A stretch of DNA of 15,000 nt from Stramonita haemastoma (GCA_030674155.1 JASPKP010005123.1:1-15000), one strand, 5' to 3'; numbered from the stretch's first letter, positions 1-10,990 are shown. Notes: generated by a model not told the origin, from the letters alone. Made by a program: numbers and translations.

Positions 1-16
1 TTTAAAAGAAAAAAAA

Positions 17-585
17 GAAGAAAAGATGGTTGTAACTAGTTTTTTTTTATCGCAGATATTAATGGTCATTTCTTTTGCGGTAAATGATTTCTCGTCGCAG
101 ATTTTAATGGCCATTTATTTTGTGGTAACTGATTCCTTATCGTAGGTTTGAATAGCCATTTCTTTGTGGTAACTATTTTCTTTCACGCAGATTTTAACGG
201 TTTTAGAGGTTTTTTTCTTTTGGGGTAGCTAATTTCTTTTCACAGTTTTTAATGGCTATTTCCTTTGTGATAACTAAATTTAATAGCGATTTTAAAGGCC
301 ATTTTTTGTCACTAATTTCTTTAAAAAAAAAAAAATCAATGGCCATTATATTTGTAGTTACTGATTTCATTTTGCAGATTTTAATAGCAATTTCCTTTGT
401 GGTAGCTAATAGCTTTTTGCAGATTTTAATGGCCATTTCCTTTGGGGTAACTTAGATTCGCAGATTTTAAGATTGTAATGGCATTTCTTTTGTGGTAGCT
501 AATTTTTTGGGGGGAGATTTTAATGGCCATTTTCCTTGTGGTAACTAATTTCTTTTCACAAATTTTAATGGTTATTTCTTCTTTT
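17..585. repeat. 45-bp AT-rich minisatellite, about 12 degenerate units
   Basis: The core is a variant of cagattttaatggccattt followed by a cttttgtggtaact segment. The 'atggccatt' landmark recurs near 62, 107, 152, 197, 252, 295, 339, 384, 429, 478, 523 and 568, so the spacing is 43-49 bp with one 55-bp step. Units are diverged by substitution and small indels, including an A-run at 325-337. Because 45 is a multiple of three, some stretches stay open on either strand and give 15-residue repeats, but these have no features of a real protein. The array may begin left of the window. Confidence 0.88.
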
Positions 586-601
586 TCTCTCTGTTTATTC
601 T

Positions 602-931
602 GTGTGTGGTATGGGGGTTGGGGATTCTATTACTATCCTTTCAATGACCTTAGAGTCAGGGAAATTCCTTAAGCCAATACCTTTTGCGTTAGATCTGATT
701 TGGATGATTCTAGATCTAGCACCGATGTATGCTTGGAACACATTCAGTAACACACTTATTAGTGATCACTTTTCTGTAGTCTGTCGTTTTGAAATACAGA
801 AATATCTCTCTGTAGATCTAGCAGAAGACAAGGTCTCAAAATACAATGATGAAAAGCTGACAGTTGTGTGTGTATTTCAGAGAGAAACTGAAGATGTATC
901 GTCTAGACATGATAAATGTAGATTTTTGTGA
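602..931 (+). pseudogene. possible LINE endonuclease-domain remnant
   Basis: An open frame of 109 codons. Residues 29-61 run ALDLIWMILDLAP, then a W, then ISDHFSV. This arrangement, an 'S-x-DL(T)...SPDLA...W...SDHFPV'-like block, resembles the C-terminal part of the APE-type endonuclease domain of non-LTR retrotransposons, where the SDH motif contributes catalytic residues (SDH here at 761-769). The earlier catalytic blocks are absent, no reverse transcriptase follows, and the frame runs out next to a GAT microsatellite, so it would be a dead fragment. The ATG is not a meaningful start. The alternative is a chance open frame, since only about 35 residues carry the resemblance. Confidence 0.4.
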
Positions 932-978
932 GGATGGTGCTGTACCTGTAATAATTGAACTGAGGTTATGGTAATCAT

Positions 979-1004
979 AATGATGATGATGGTGATGATG
1001 ATGG

Positions 1005-1059
<55 letters not shown>

Positions 1060-1086
1060 CATGATGATGATGATGATGATGATGGT
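979..1086. repeat. (GAT)n trinucleotide microsatellite
   Basis: About 35 units of gat/atg, interrupted by ggt at three places near the left end and by atc at 1058-1061. The minus strand reads as poly-His or poly-Ile in different frames, which is a by-product of the repeat. Confidence 0.95.
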
Positions 1087-1454
1087 TGTAATGGTGATAT
1101 ATTTTATTGGTAGAAATGATCTTTAAACTGATAAAAGTGCACCAACTTATAGAAATGATAAAAGGGAAACCTGCAGTCTTTGAAAGAAAAAAAGAAATAG
1201 GCATAGAACGACTTTGTTGGTATTGTACGATGTTTATCAGTGAAAGTAGAAAGTGTGCCAGAAGAAGATTTTCAATCTACTGTCTTAGTTTGTTTTCCAA
1301 TGGCATAATCAAACAGGTTAAATGTCGAATGTAGTTTGCTGCTGACCAAAACCATTCAACACCCCCGTCCCCCTTCAGTCCTAAAAGTGGAATGGTCCAA
1401 ATTTTGAGGCTTGCAAGTTCACATAGTCAATCATTCATCCCCCAGCCTTATGTA
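1087..1454. other. non-coding interval, no feature recognised
   Basis: Moderately AT-rich single-copy-looking sequence. A 75-codon frame (1107-1334, plus) matches no family I recognise. It has no domain signature and starts inside microsatellite-derived sequence. Confidence 0.6.
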
Positions 1455-1915
1455 GGAGCAGATCTACATTATTGTTTAGCTGTGTGAACTGATCTACAAC
1501 ATTGGTTAATTATCTGTGCAAGCAGATATACATTATTGTTTAGCTGTGTGTGAGCAGATCTACATCATTGTTTAATTAGCTGTGTGTGAACACATCTACG
1601 TCATTGTTTAATTAGCTGTGTGAGCAGATCTACATTATTGGTTAATTAGCTGTGTGTGAACACATCGACGTCATTGTTTAATTAGCTGTGCGTGAGCAGA
1701 TCTACATCATTGTTTAATTAGCTGTGTGGTAGCAGATCTACATCATTGTTTAATTATCTGTGTGAGCAGATCTACATCATTGTTTAGCTGTGTGTGCGCA
1801 GATCTACATCATTGTTTAATTAGCTGTGTGTGAGCAGATCTACATCATTGTTTAATTAGCTGTGTGTCAGCATATACATCATTGTTTAGCTGTGTACGCA
1901 GATCTACATCATTGT
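1455..1915. repeat. 33-36-bp minisatellite, about 14 units
   Basis: The unit is close to agcagatctacatcattg followed by tttaattagctgtgtgtg. Unit starts fall near 1459, 1488, 1522, 1555, 1590, 1626, 1662, 1697, 1732, 1766, 1798, 1834, 1870 and 1899. Length variants come from loss of 'taat' in tttaattagc and from a variable number of tg steps. Most units keep an AGATCT hexamer. Variants with cacatctacgtcattg or cacatcgacgtcattg alternate with the common form between 1590 and 1700, hinting at a two-unit duplication. Confidence 0.92.
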
Positions 1916-2339
1916 CTGCCCCGTAAGATGCATTGTACACTACACATTGTGACACAGCGACCTTACCGTGATGTTACAGGGTAGTGCTGAGCTTCTCTCG
2001 AATGTTGTATCACCTTTGTGGTGCTGATAGCCGCGTGTTCGCTGTCTACATGTGTGCTGTTGTGTTGCTGCTGCTCAATTTTACAGAGTGTGGAAGCGTA
2101 ATTTCACAAGACACGTACTTGTCTCAAGCGTAGTTCCCTAGACATAGCTGGTGAAATCAATGCTCCCACTGCTGAATGCTGTGACAGTACAGGTCAGCTC
2201 ACACACACAGCAGGATGGGAAGCACAGTAATCTGATCATGAACTAGCTACCTCAGAACTATACACTATTTTAATTTTGCACATGGGAAGGGGTGTCTGCT
2301 GATTTTGCAAAAAAACAACAACAACTGTAGATACCACAC
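1916..2339. other. non-coding interval, no feature recognised
   Basis: Mixed-composition sequence between two minisatellites. No open frame with protein-like content, no tRNA fold and no tandem period seen. Confidence 0.6.
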
Positions 2340-2449
2340 CCCTTGTTCATGCAAACTATAGGTGTGTATAGGTCCTGACATCCCTTTTTCTATACGATCA
2401 CACTCTAACAAACTGATACTATCTAGAGGTGTGAATAAATCCTGACATC
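2340..2449. repeat. 59-bp minisatellite, left part of the split array
   Basis: Roughly two diverged units of the array that resumes at 3301: cctgacat near 2363 and 2441, with the shared 'ctagaggtgtgaataaatcc' segment between. Its phase stops at cctgacatc, exactly where the poly-T (inverted poly-A) of the retroposon begins. Left and right parts are therefore one array opened by an insertion. Confidence 0.85.
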
Positions 2450-2754
2450 TTTTTTTTTTTTTTTTGCTGCCTCGTATTCTGTGACGTCCTCGTACTGCTG
2501 TTCCCACGCCACTGATTTCAATCTCCCCGCTACCGCCATACCCTGATTCGTTGGGTTTCATTCTGGGGATCGGCAGTCCACAGGGAGCACATCAATATTA
2601 GGCCACCATAGGGCCACCAGCCATAGGGGCTCTGCGCTTCTGCTGAGTCACTTTGGTGGTGTTCAGTGGTGCCTGTTCTGATCTAACATACGCAGGACAC
2701 CACCTACTAAGCCCCCTACTAACGACAGTATTAGGTCAGTCGCGGAGCCAGACT

Positions 2755-2789
2755 GAGTGAGTCACCCACCTGAGGTGGGTGACTCACTC
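2755..2789. repeat. perfect 17-bp inverted repeat inside retroposon copy A
   Basis: The left arm is gagtgagtcacccacct (2755-2771), followed by a single g spacer at 2772 and the exact reverse complement at 2773-2789. Copy C has only one arm at the equivalent place, and copy B has neither. Confidence 0.93.
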
Positions 2790-3233
2790 CAACGACCATC
2801 TCCCCGCGAAACTTCAACCCCAAAGGTTTTGACACAAACTCACCACAGGCACAGAAGCGTATGAGGAAACCGAATCTGAGGTCGCCATGAGACCAGAGCA
2901 ACGGGAGCCACTGAATAAGGGGCAATTTTTATTATTGCATGATCAATGGTGATGAGGATGATGTAATGATGCTGCTGTGGAGGTGCATCCGCTTTGAGAC
3001 TACTTGACAGGGTTGTACTCTACGCTTACTATCATTACATATCCCGGCGTGAACCGGGCCCGAGACATACAGATACCTGCAGTGTTGGTCAGGTAATTAA
3101 AGCAACACTCTCAAATTCTCATCCGTAAAGTGGATGAAGTTCGACTGTATGGTACCAGTCTCCCCACTGAGCCCACAGCACACTCACTCTGGGTAGGAGC
3201 CAGCGGGAGCCCGAAAAACCCCTATGACTTATA

Positions 3234-3244
3234 GGATTCGAACC
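3234..3244 (-). promoter_or_regulatory. Pol III box B of retroposon copy A
   Basis: The minus strand reads ggttcgaatcc, a perfect match to the tRNA box B consensus GGTTCGANTCC. Confidence 0.88.
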
Positions 3245-3277
3245 CGCGACCTTTCAGTCCGAAATCCAAGGCGCTAA

Positions 3278-3288
3278 CCACTGCGCCA
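3278..3288 (-). promoter_or_regulatory. Pol III box A of retroposon copy A
   Basis: The minus strand reads tggcgcagtgg, matching the tRNA box A consensus TRGCNNAGYGG. Box B is 34 bases further in the sense direction, normal tRNA spacing. Confidence 0.85.
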
Positions 3289-3300
3289 AGGCGGCTGGTC

Positions 3301-3867
3301 CCTGACATTTCTTTCATGTAGGATCCACACTCTGATACAAACTAGAGGTGTGAATAGGTCCTGACATCTCTTTGCTGTAGGATCCACACTCTGATACAAA
3401 CTAGAGGTGTGAATAGATCCTGACATCCTGTAGGATCCACACTCGGATACAAACTAGAGGTCTAAATAGGTCCTGACATCCCTTTCCTGTAGGATCCACA
3501 CTCGGATACAAACTAGAGGTGTGAATAGATCCTGACATCACTTTCCTGTAGGATCCACACTCTGATACAAACTAGAGGTCTGAATAGGTCCTGACATCAC
3601 TTTCCTGTAAGATCCACACTTGGATACAAACTAGAGGTGTGAATAGATCCTAACATCACTTTCCTGTAGGATCCACATTCTGATACAAACTAGAGGTGTA
3701 AATAGGTCCTGACATGTACATCACTTTCCTGTAGGATCCACACTCTGATACAAACTAGAGGTGTGAATAGGTCCTGACATCCCTTTCCTGTATGATCCAC
3801 TCTCTGATACAAACTAGAGGTGTGAATAGGTCCTGACATCCCTTTCCTGTAGGATCCACACTCTAAC
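3301..3867. repeat. 59-bp minisatellite, right part, 10 units
   Basis: The unit is cctgacatccctttcctgta then ggatccacactctgatac then aaactagaggtgtgaataggt. Units start near 3301, 3360, 3419, 3472, 3531, 3590, 3649, 3708, 3773 and 3832. Most are 59-60 bp; one is 53 bp (loss of the ccctttc segment) and one is 65 bp (a gtacat insertion at about 3715-3720). Nearly every unit holds GGATCC. Units alternate between gtgtgaatag and gtctgaatag/gtctaaatag forms. The last unit decays into ctctaacggactg, which resembles the diverged left-hand unit near 2403. Confidence 0.93.
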
Positions 3868-3958
3868 GGACTGATGGCTGTTTGTGGACTGGCTGACTGA
3901 GCTGAGGGATAGACAGAAAAGGTGACTGGATGGAAGGGTGGAGACAGACAGCAAGAGG

Positions 3959-4121
<163 letters not shown>

Positions 4122-4160
4122 TACAGCCCTTCAGAGACACCATACTCTGATGTTTTTGCC

Positions 4161-4185
4161 AACTTCTTTCCCCCTTCTTTCCCAG
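4161..4185 (+). promoter_or_regulatory. predicted 3' splice site upstream of the receptor ATG
   Basis: A pyrimidine-rich tract (about 4164-4183, ctttcccccttctttccc) ends in CAG at 4183-4185 and is followed by g. A ctgat branch-point-like motif sits at 4146-4150, with its A about 36 bases from the AG. This fits a 5'UTR exon starting at 4186, 47 bases before the ATG. The donor and upstream exon are not identified. Confidence 0.6.
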
Positions 4186-4232
4186 GTTTCAAGGAAAAAG
4201 GACCATCAACAACTGTTTGACAGAAATCAAAG

Positions 4233-5354
4233 ATGGACAACTCATCCAGTGCTCATGTTGAACCAAAGGACAGCACTACAGATGCAGCAGATGGATTGAC
4301 ATTGCATGAACATCCTCTGTACCAAACATCTGTCACCATCTGGAAAATCTGTTGTCCATGCATCATACTATTTGGAAGCTTTGGAAACATCGCCGCTTTC
4401 TGTGTCATGCGTTTTATCAAGGACCACAACTCTTCTCAGCATGCTTTTCTTATGGCCCTTGCCGTGTTTGATTTGACACTTTTAATAACTGAAGTCACAA
4501 ATAAATGGTTGATTCACACCTTGAACATAGATCTTCGGCTTTTGCATACAGCACTTTGCAAACTTATCTACTTGATCATTAAACTCAGTGGTACAATGTC
4601 TGCTTGGATAGTGACCTGTGTGACAGTACAGAGAACAATGGCGGTTCTGTGGCCACACAGGATGAGGGTGATGTGCACTGTGCAAAGAACGTGGATTGTT
4701 ATTGCAGTTCTTTTCCTCATTGCTTTTACGTTGAATTTTCACCTTTTGATAGGAATGGATATTTCTAAGACAAACAGGTGTCAAACCATACCAGGTGTGT
4801 ACAGGTATTTCTATGTCGTCATTTTTTCATGGGTGTATTTGTGCATGGCCTCTGCTTTGCCCAGTGTCTGTCTGTTTGTCTGTGACATCATACTGTCTGT
4901 CACTCTGATCAAAGCAGTTTCTTCATCTTCTTCCATATCTACACATACAAATCAACACGTCAGTGCTGGACATAACGCTGACAGTCGCAGGAAAACCTCT
5001 TACAGGACAACAGTCATGGTTCTGGCAATATCCTGTGCTTTTCTGGTTTTAACTCTGCCTAGCTGTGTCTACTTGATTTGGTCAAGCTTCATTTTTAAAA
5101 TCATAGGACGACATCCACTAACAATTCCCATGGTGAATGTTGTGTATGCAGTGACCCACCAATTATGGTACACCAACAGTGCCATCAATTTTTACCTCTA
5201 CTGCCTGACTGGAACCAAATTCAGAAGGGAGTTTGTCAGCTGGATCCGCTGTGGTGCTCAGAGTCCCTCTGCTCCATCTGTCCATAAGACAGCTTCAGAG
5301 GCATCAAGGGGAGGAAGACAAAAACATCCTGGAAACAGTCCACTGTCCAAATGA
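4233..5354 (+). CDS. class A (rhodopsin-like) G protein-coupled receptor, peptide-receptor type, orphan
   Basis: The 373-residue seven-helix plasma-membrane receptor probably senses a neuropeptide or similar ligand and signals through G proteins. The N-terminus carries an NSS sequon at N3. Landmarks: TM1 about 34-60 with GN at 51-52; TM2 about 69-92 with LAVFD ending in D80 (2.50); C109 at the start of TM3, pairing with C183 in the second extracellular loop; TM3 ends in VQRTMAV, with R134 as Arg3.50 and Q133 replacing Asp/Glu; TM4 about 153-175; TM5 about 194-227 with P210; a Ser-rich third loop (229-257) with basic RRK; TM6 about 258-285 with FLVLTLP in place of FxxCWxP; TM7 about 299-325 with NSAINFYLY, so NPxxY has Phe for Pro; helix 8 GTKFRREF and C340, a possible palmitoylation site. 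The start is supported by in-frame TGA at 4218-4220 and a strong context (A at -3, G at +4). FMRFamide-receptor-like invertebrate families share the NFxxY variant, but the ligand cannot be assigned. The CDS has no intron, frameshift or internal stop. Confidence 0.93.
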   Translation: MDNSSSAHVEPKDSTTDAADGLTLHEHPLYQTSVTIWKICCPCIILFGSFGNIAAFCVMRFIKDHNSSQHAFLMALAVFDLTLLITEVTNKWLIHTLNIDLRLLHTALCKLIYLIIKLSGTMSAWIVTCVTVQRTMAVLWPHRMRVMCTVQRTWIVIAVLFLIAFTLNFHLLIGMDISKTNRCQTIPGVYRYFYVVIFSWVYLCMASALPSVCLFVCDIILSVTLIKAVSSSSSISTHTNQHVSAGHNADSRRKTSYRTTVMVLAISCAFLVLTLPSCVYLIWSSFIFKIIGRHPLTIPMVNVVYAVTHQLWYTNSAINFYLYCLTGTKFRREFVSWIRCGAQSPSAPSVHKTASEASRGGRQKHPGNSPLSK

Positions 5355-5575
5355 CTTCACTCTCAGTCTACACACTAGAAAATGACCAGTGACAGATTTG
5401 GACACCACTCCATTGTGATCCATTTGACATTCCATGAGGTGGTCAGACAGCACAGCCAGAACAGAAACTAAGCTTGTTTACCCTTAGTCTGTAGATTTCA
5501 CTTCTGTTTGAAGTCAACATTTCTTTGTGTGATCTTATCAACAGGAATAAATATGGTGGAAAAAAGACAAAAAAG
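5355..5575 (+). other. probable 3'UTR of the receptor gene
   Basis: Non-coding sequence from the TGA stop to just past a canonical AATAAA (5546-5551). An A-rich cleavage region follows at about 5558-5575, then T/G-containing sequence. The exact cleavage point is inferred. Confidence 0.55.
5546..5551 (+). promoter_or_regulatory. polyadenylation signal AATAAA
   Basis: This is the first canonical hexamer downstream of the receptor stop codon, 192 bases after it and in the same orientation. Confidence 0.6.
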
Positions 5576-5740
5576 CAGTCAGAATGCCAAACATGTGATC
5601 TGATTTAACCCCAATGTAAAAAAATGTCCCTGAGATGTATGTCTGTCCCAGAGATGATGAAAAGAAGGTAACAAGAGACGAAACTCTACCCGTGAGTTAT
5701 CCCTCACCACACATGTCCTTGGCACAGATGATTATGTACA

Positions 5741-6270
5741 ACACCAATGCAGACACACTTTACCATATCTGCAAAACAGTATTGTCAACTGAGGGAAAGA
5801 AAAGGTTAAAGCTGGTCACACACTATCACAAGAAGCACCATCAATGCAGACAGACCACAACTCCCAAATCACTCTGTCAAGATGATTAAGATTAGTGTGC
5901 CCCCTCCTATTGTTAAGTGCAGGAGTGGTCAGTTCCTGCTACAGTTAGCACCGGCTGGGCTGGGATGGGCTGGAATGAATAGCAGTTGACTGTGGGAGAA
6001 ACTGACAGCTGTGACACGCCCCTCTCCACATAGCAAACAATACTGACCATTGAGGGAAAGAACAGGTTAAGACTACACACACACACTATGGGAAGAAGTA
6101 ACAGCAATTCAGACACACTTGACCATCTCTCCACATAACAAACAATACTGACTATTGAGGGAAAGAACAGGTTAAGACTACACACACACTATGGGAAGAA
6201 GTAACAGCAATTCAGACACACTTGACCATCTCTCCAAAGCAAACAATACTGACCACTGAAGGAAAGGCTG
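5741..6270. repeat. about 103-bp repeat, 4-5 units, partly decayed
   Basis: The landmark order is cagacacactt, accatctctcc, caaacaatactgac, attgagggaaagaacaggtt, aagactacacacac, actatgggaagaag. Good units begin at about 6110 and 6213 (the last truncated). A similar unit ending near 6105 lacks its start. More diverged units begin at about 5750 and 5846. A stretch of about 160 bp (5850-6010) between the older and newer units is mostly non-repeat, with a short gggctgggatgggctggaat internal duplication at about 5956-5975. An 84-codon frame (5635-5889) overlaps the first units and is unlikely to be a gene. Confidence 0.78.
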
Positions 6271-6713
6271 CAAATTACCAGAAGCTGTACCCATACATTC
6301 ATTCAACATAACGTGACAGTGGTATAAGTACACAACATAATTATTTTGGAAATATAAAAAAACACATTAAACTTGGACTCGTGTGCACCCTAGATTTCTC
6401 AGTCTTACTTTAGGATCATCTGATGGGGCACCCTGCACACTGTCTGTCTGACTGTCCCCTTTGTGCTGCAAGGTTTTCTACCTCGTTTTCTTCTGTCTCT
6501 GTCTGTCTGTCTGTCTGTTTATCTGTCTCCTGTCCTCTTGCATGGCCAGTCCTATATCTTCCTTCACAGCTGAGCGCTGTCTTGCTGGCTATCTCTTTAA
6601 GCAAGCTATGTTCATTCAGTGGCTGACCAAGTTCCAACCCAACACAAACAGATCATTATCTCATTTTAACAAAAGCTGGTATTTTCAGATCAGTATCGGT
6701 TATTCTGTTGTTG
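6271..6713. other. non-coding interval with a short TGTC microsatellite
   Basis: No recognisable gene. A tctg/tgtc run at about 6490-6527 is the only simple repeat. Short open frames on both strands cross this run and look artefactual. Confidence 0.6.
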
Positions 6714-6723
6714 TCTTTTTAAA

Positions 6724-7314
6724 TGTGCAAGACATCAAATCCTAAGGCCCTACTAACGAGGGTGTTTGCTCAGTCGCGGCAACCACCGCAACATCCCTCC
6801 AGCGACCCTCCCTGGCAAACCTCCAACCCCAAAGGCTTTGACACAGACTTACCACAGGCACAGCCATGTATGAGGAAACCGTGTCTGCCGTCACCAAGAG
6901 ACCAGAGCAATTAGGGTCAGGGGATCAGAGGCTTTTTTTAATTTTTCAACTGCATGATGATCAATGATAATTAGGATTAATGATGCTGCTGTGGAAGTGC
7001 ATAGGCATCGAGATTACTTTGACAGCGTGTACTCTACGCTTTCTATCATAATATATCCCAGTGCCAACTGGACCAGAGATATACAGACACTTGCAGTGTT
7101 GGTCAGGTAATTTGAGCAACACCCTCAAACGCACATTCCTAAAGTGGATGAAGCTCGACTGTGTGGTCCCCGTCTTCCAAATGAGCCCACAGCACACTCA
7201 CTCTGGGTAGGAGCCGAGACTGAAAAGTCCATGTGATTCTTGCGGGATTGAACCCACGAACCTCCAGTCAAAGCAATAACCACTATGCCATGGTGGCTGA
7301 CTAGACCGTTATTT
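6724..7314 (-). mobile_element. tRNA-headed retroposon, copy B, lacking the 3' tail
   Basis: The minus-strand sense matches copies A and C. The head has box A-like tggcatagtgg (7280-7290) and box B-like ggttcaatcc (7245-7254), then the same body segments: tcctacccagagtgagtgtg, tacctgaccaacactgc, gcgtagagtac, cacttccacagcagcatcat and gtgcctgtggtaagtctgtg. Homology stops after the gtcttgcacat block near 6724, about 270 bases short of the tail present in A and C, with no poly-A. The 10-mer tctttttaaa occurs at 6714-6723 and 7315-7324 and is a candidate target-site duplication. Its right copy implies about 13 extra bases beyond the usual head. The copy is more diverged than A or C, with a damaged box B (gttcaa for gttcga). 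Confidence 0.85.
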
Positions 7315-7324
7315 TCTTTTTAAA

Positions 7325-7778
7325 GCCCTTTAATAATAAAATATCCCAACAGTAGGGTTATGTGCCTCACTTGATCACTTATGACACAACTCTGCTTCCC
7401 AATAAAGATAAAAAGCCACCTTGAGATAGATTGTTTTGCCTATATCATAAGGACCTAGAAGTTACCATACACGCAACCTACTCATTCAGTGTGTATTTTG
7501 TCTCATGCTGGTTATCAGGTAGGGTGAAACAGAGTCCACATTCTGGATGACTGCTGGTTGTTAACCTGAGGAAAGCCTGACAATAGCACCAAGTAGCGTG
7601 CCCAGTACAAAAAATCACAGGTATCACGAATGGTATTCATAATTCACGATGTTTTGCATTCATGTTCATACACAATGCATTGACCATCATTAACTTGTTT
7701 CTTTACCTAAAACCAAATGAAAAACAACAGGAAAGAAAACGAACAAACAGGCAAATAAATTAGGAACAAGCAACAAAA
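7325..7778. other. non-coding interval, no feature recognised
   Basis: AT-rich sequence with no protein-like frame, no tandem period and no RNA-gene motif that I can see. Confidence 0.6.
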
Positions 7779-9452
<1,674 letters not shown>

Positions 9453-10152
9453 ATCTGTCACTCTGTTGAACGCCATGTTGATATGAGCTTCTGGTCGGAG
9501 CCGTTACCTAATGCCCACTACAGGATCTTTAGGTAGCAGTTTAGTCCAGTGGCTGACAGATCTTTAGGTAGCAGTTTAGTCCATTGGCTGACAGATCTTC
9601 AGGTAGCAGTTTCATCAGTGGCTGACGGATCTTTAGGTAGCAGTTTCATCAATGGCTGACAGATTTTAGGTAGCATTTTTCCAGAAATCTGTCACTGTGT
9701 TGAACGTCATGTTGATATGCGCTTCTGGTCGGAGCCGTTACCTAATGCCCACTGCAGGATCTTTAGGTAGCAGTTTAGTCCAGTGGCTGACAGATCTTCA
9801 GCTAGCAGTTTCATCAGTGGCTGACAGATTGTTTACTGCACGGATTTTTAGGTAGCAGTTTCATCAGTGGCTGACAGATCTTTAGGTAGCAGTTTAGTCC
9901 AGTGGCTGACAGATCTTTAGGTAGCAGTTTCATCCGTGGCTGACAGATCTTTAGGTAGCAGTTTCATCAGTGGCTGACAGATCTTTAGGTAGCAGTTTCA
10001 TCAGTGGCTGACAGATCTTTAGGTAGCAGTTTCATCAGTGGCTGACAGATCTTTAGGTAGCAGTTTCATCAGTAGTTGACAGATCTTTAGGTAGCTGTTT
10101 AGTCTAGTGGCTGACAGATCTTTAGGTAGCTGTTTAGTCTAGTAGCTGACAG
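9453..10152. repeat. 34-bp minisatellite, 16 units, with a duplicated 80-bp leader
   Basis: The unit is gacagatctttaggtagcag then tttcatcagtggct. The ggtagc landmark recurs about every 34 bp from 9532 to 10125 (16 occurrences, one as gctagc). Two unit types exist: tttcatcagtgg and tttagtccagtgg. A non-repeat leader (atctgtcac...gttgaacg...ggtcggagccgttacctaatg...) precedes the array at 9453-9530 and recurs at 9687-9764, offset 234 bp, with about four substitutions. This marks a segmental duplication of leader plus first units. Confidence 0.93.
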
Positions 10153-10800
10153 ACCCGGTCCTCCATTTTTACCCCAGGGCCAACATCAATACTGTCACTC
10201 CCACCAAAGCTCTTCAGATGAGGCAATAAACAAATGCCCTGTTTGAAAACGTATGCAGAAAACCTTGCGAACACATTGTAACCAATTCTGCCTTTTAGAA
10301 GATGGGCAGGCCATCGGTGCCAATAATAATGAATGACCAAAAAAGTTCAATCTAATCCTGTTGTTTACAGTCCAGCCGACTACATACGCCATATTGGGAC
10401 CATCACCTTGTAAGAGTCTTGAACTCAGAATAAAATTGCACAACTATATGTGGATATATGACTTAACGCATACACCCTGGTGCCACATCTAGACATCATC
10501 CTGGTTGTTCGAGTGTGGCTGTTATAATGGGGGAATAAACGGGGCATAACAACAATCTCACCATTGGTGTACTTCGGAGCTCTAATAAACAAAACAAAAC
10601 TAAATTGAATACTTATTCACGCTGTGCTTGTAACGCAAGGATCCAAGACCATGCCACTCAAAGCACCAAAGTCATATCATTTGAAATACTGTTTGCTTTT
10701 CCAATTGTGTAGTCCCAGTGATCTTAGTACCTTCATGTTTTACCTGTATGTATCAACAAGTGGAATAAGCCATAGCTGCTCTACACAGGAATTGACATTC
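10153..10800. other. non-coding interval, no gene recognised
   Basis: Mixed-composition sequence. Minus-strand frames of 68 and 82 codons (10134-10443) overlap in different frames and have no recognisable motif. A plus-strand frame from 10624 runs straight into the CA tract and is not credible as a gene. Confidence 0.55.
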
Positions 10801-10801
10801 A

Positions 10802-10923
10802 TCACACGCACGCACCCCACACACCCACACACATACACACACATATACACATACACACATACACACACAGACGCACACACACACACACACACAAAACACA
10901 CACCACACACACACACACACACA

Positions 10924-10987
<64 letters not shown>

Positions 10988-10990
10988 ACA

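Larger units (their letters stand above)
2450..3300 (-). mobile_element. tRNA-headed retroposon (SINE-like), copy A, full length
   Basis: Read on the minus strand the element begins with a tRNA-like head at about 3298. Its box A is tggcgcagtgg (3278-3288) and its box B is ggttcgaatcc (3234-3244). A long non-coding body follows, and the element ends in an A-run (16 T at 2450-2465 on the plus strand). The body and tail match copy C over essentially the whole length. The octamer cctgacat lies directly outside both ends (2441-2448 and 3301-3308) and is the likely target-site duplication, since the minisatellite repeats its phase there. Two short minus-strand open frames inside are not shared as coding sequence with copy C. 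About 850 bp is long for a SINE. The tRNA isotype and the LINE that supplies the tail are not identifiable by eye. Confidence 0.88.

Noticed and set aside
836..1204. Minus-strand frame with a long poly-histidine stretch
   Set aside because: It is the reverse reading of the GAT microsatellite. The flanking residues show no protein motif.
1455..1915. Possible CRISPR-like array of regular repeats
   Set aside because: Units abut directly with no unique spacers and are degenerate, and the context is animal nuclear DNA. It is a minisatellite.
3230..3300. A functional tRNA gene on the minus strand
   Set aside because: Box A and box B are perfect, but the sequence has no acceptor-stem pairing partner after box B and continues into a long body shared with two other copies. 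It is a retroposon head.
4482..4784. Minus-strand 100-codon frame inside the receptor gene
   Set aside because: It is antisense to the receptor coding sequence, with no protein-like motif. It is a shadow frame.
5635..5889. An 84-codon plus-strand gene after the receptor
   Set aside because: Its second half is made of decayed 103-bp repeat units, and its composition (His/Lys/Thr-rich) matches no family I recognise.
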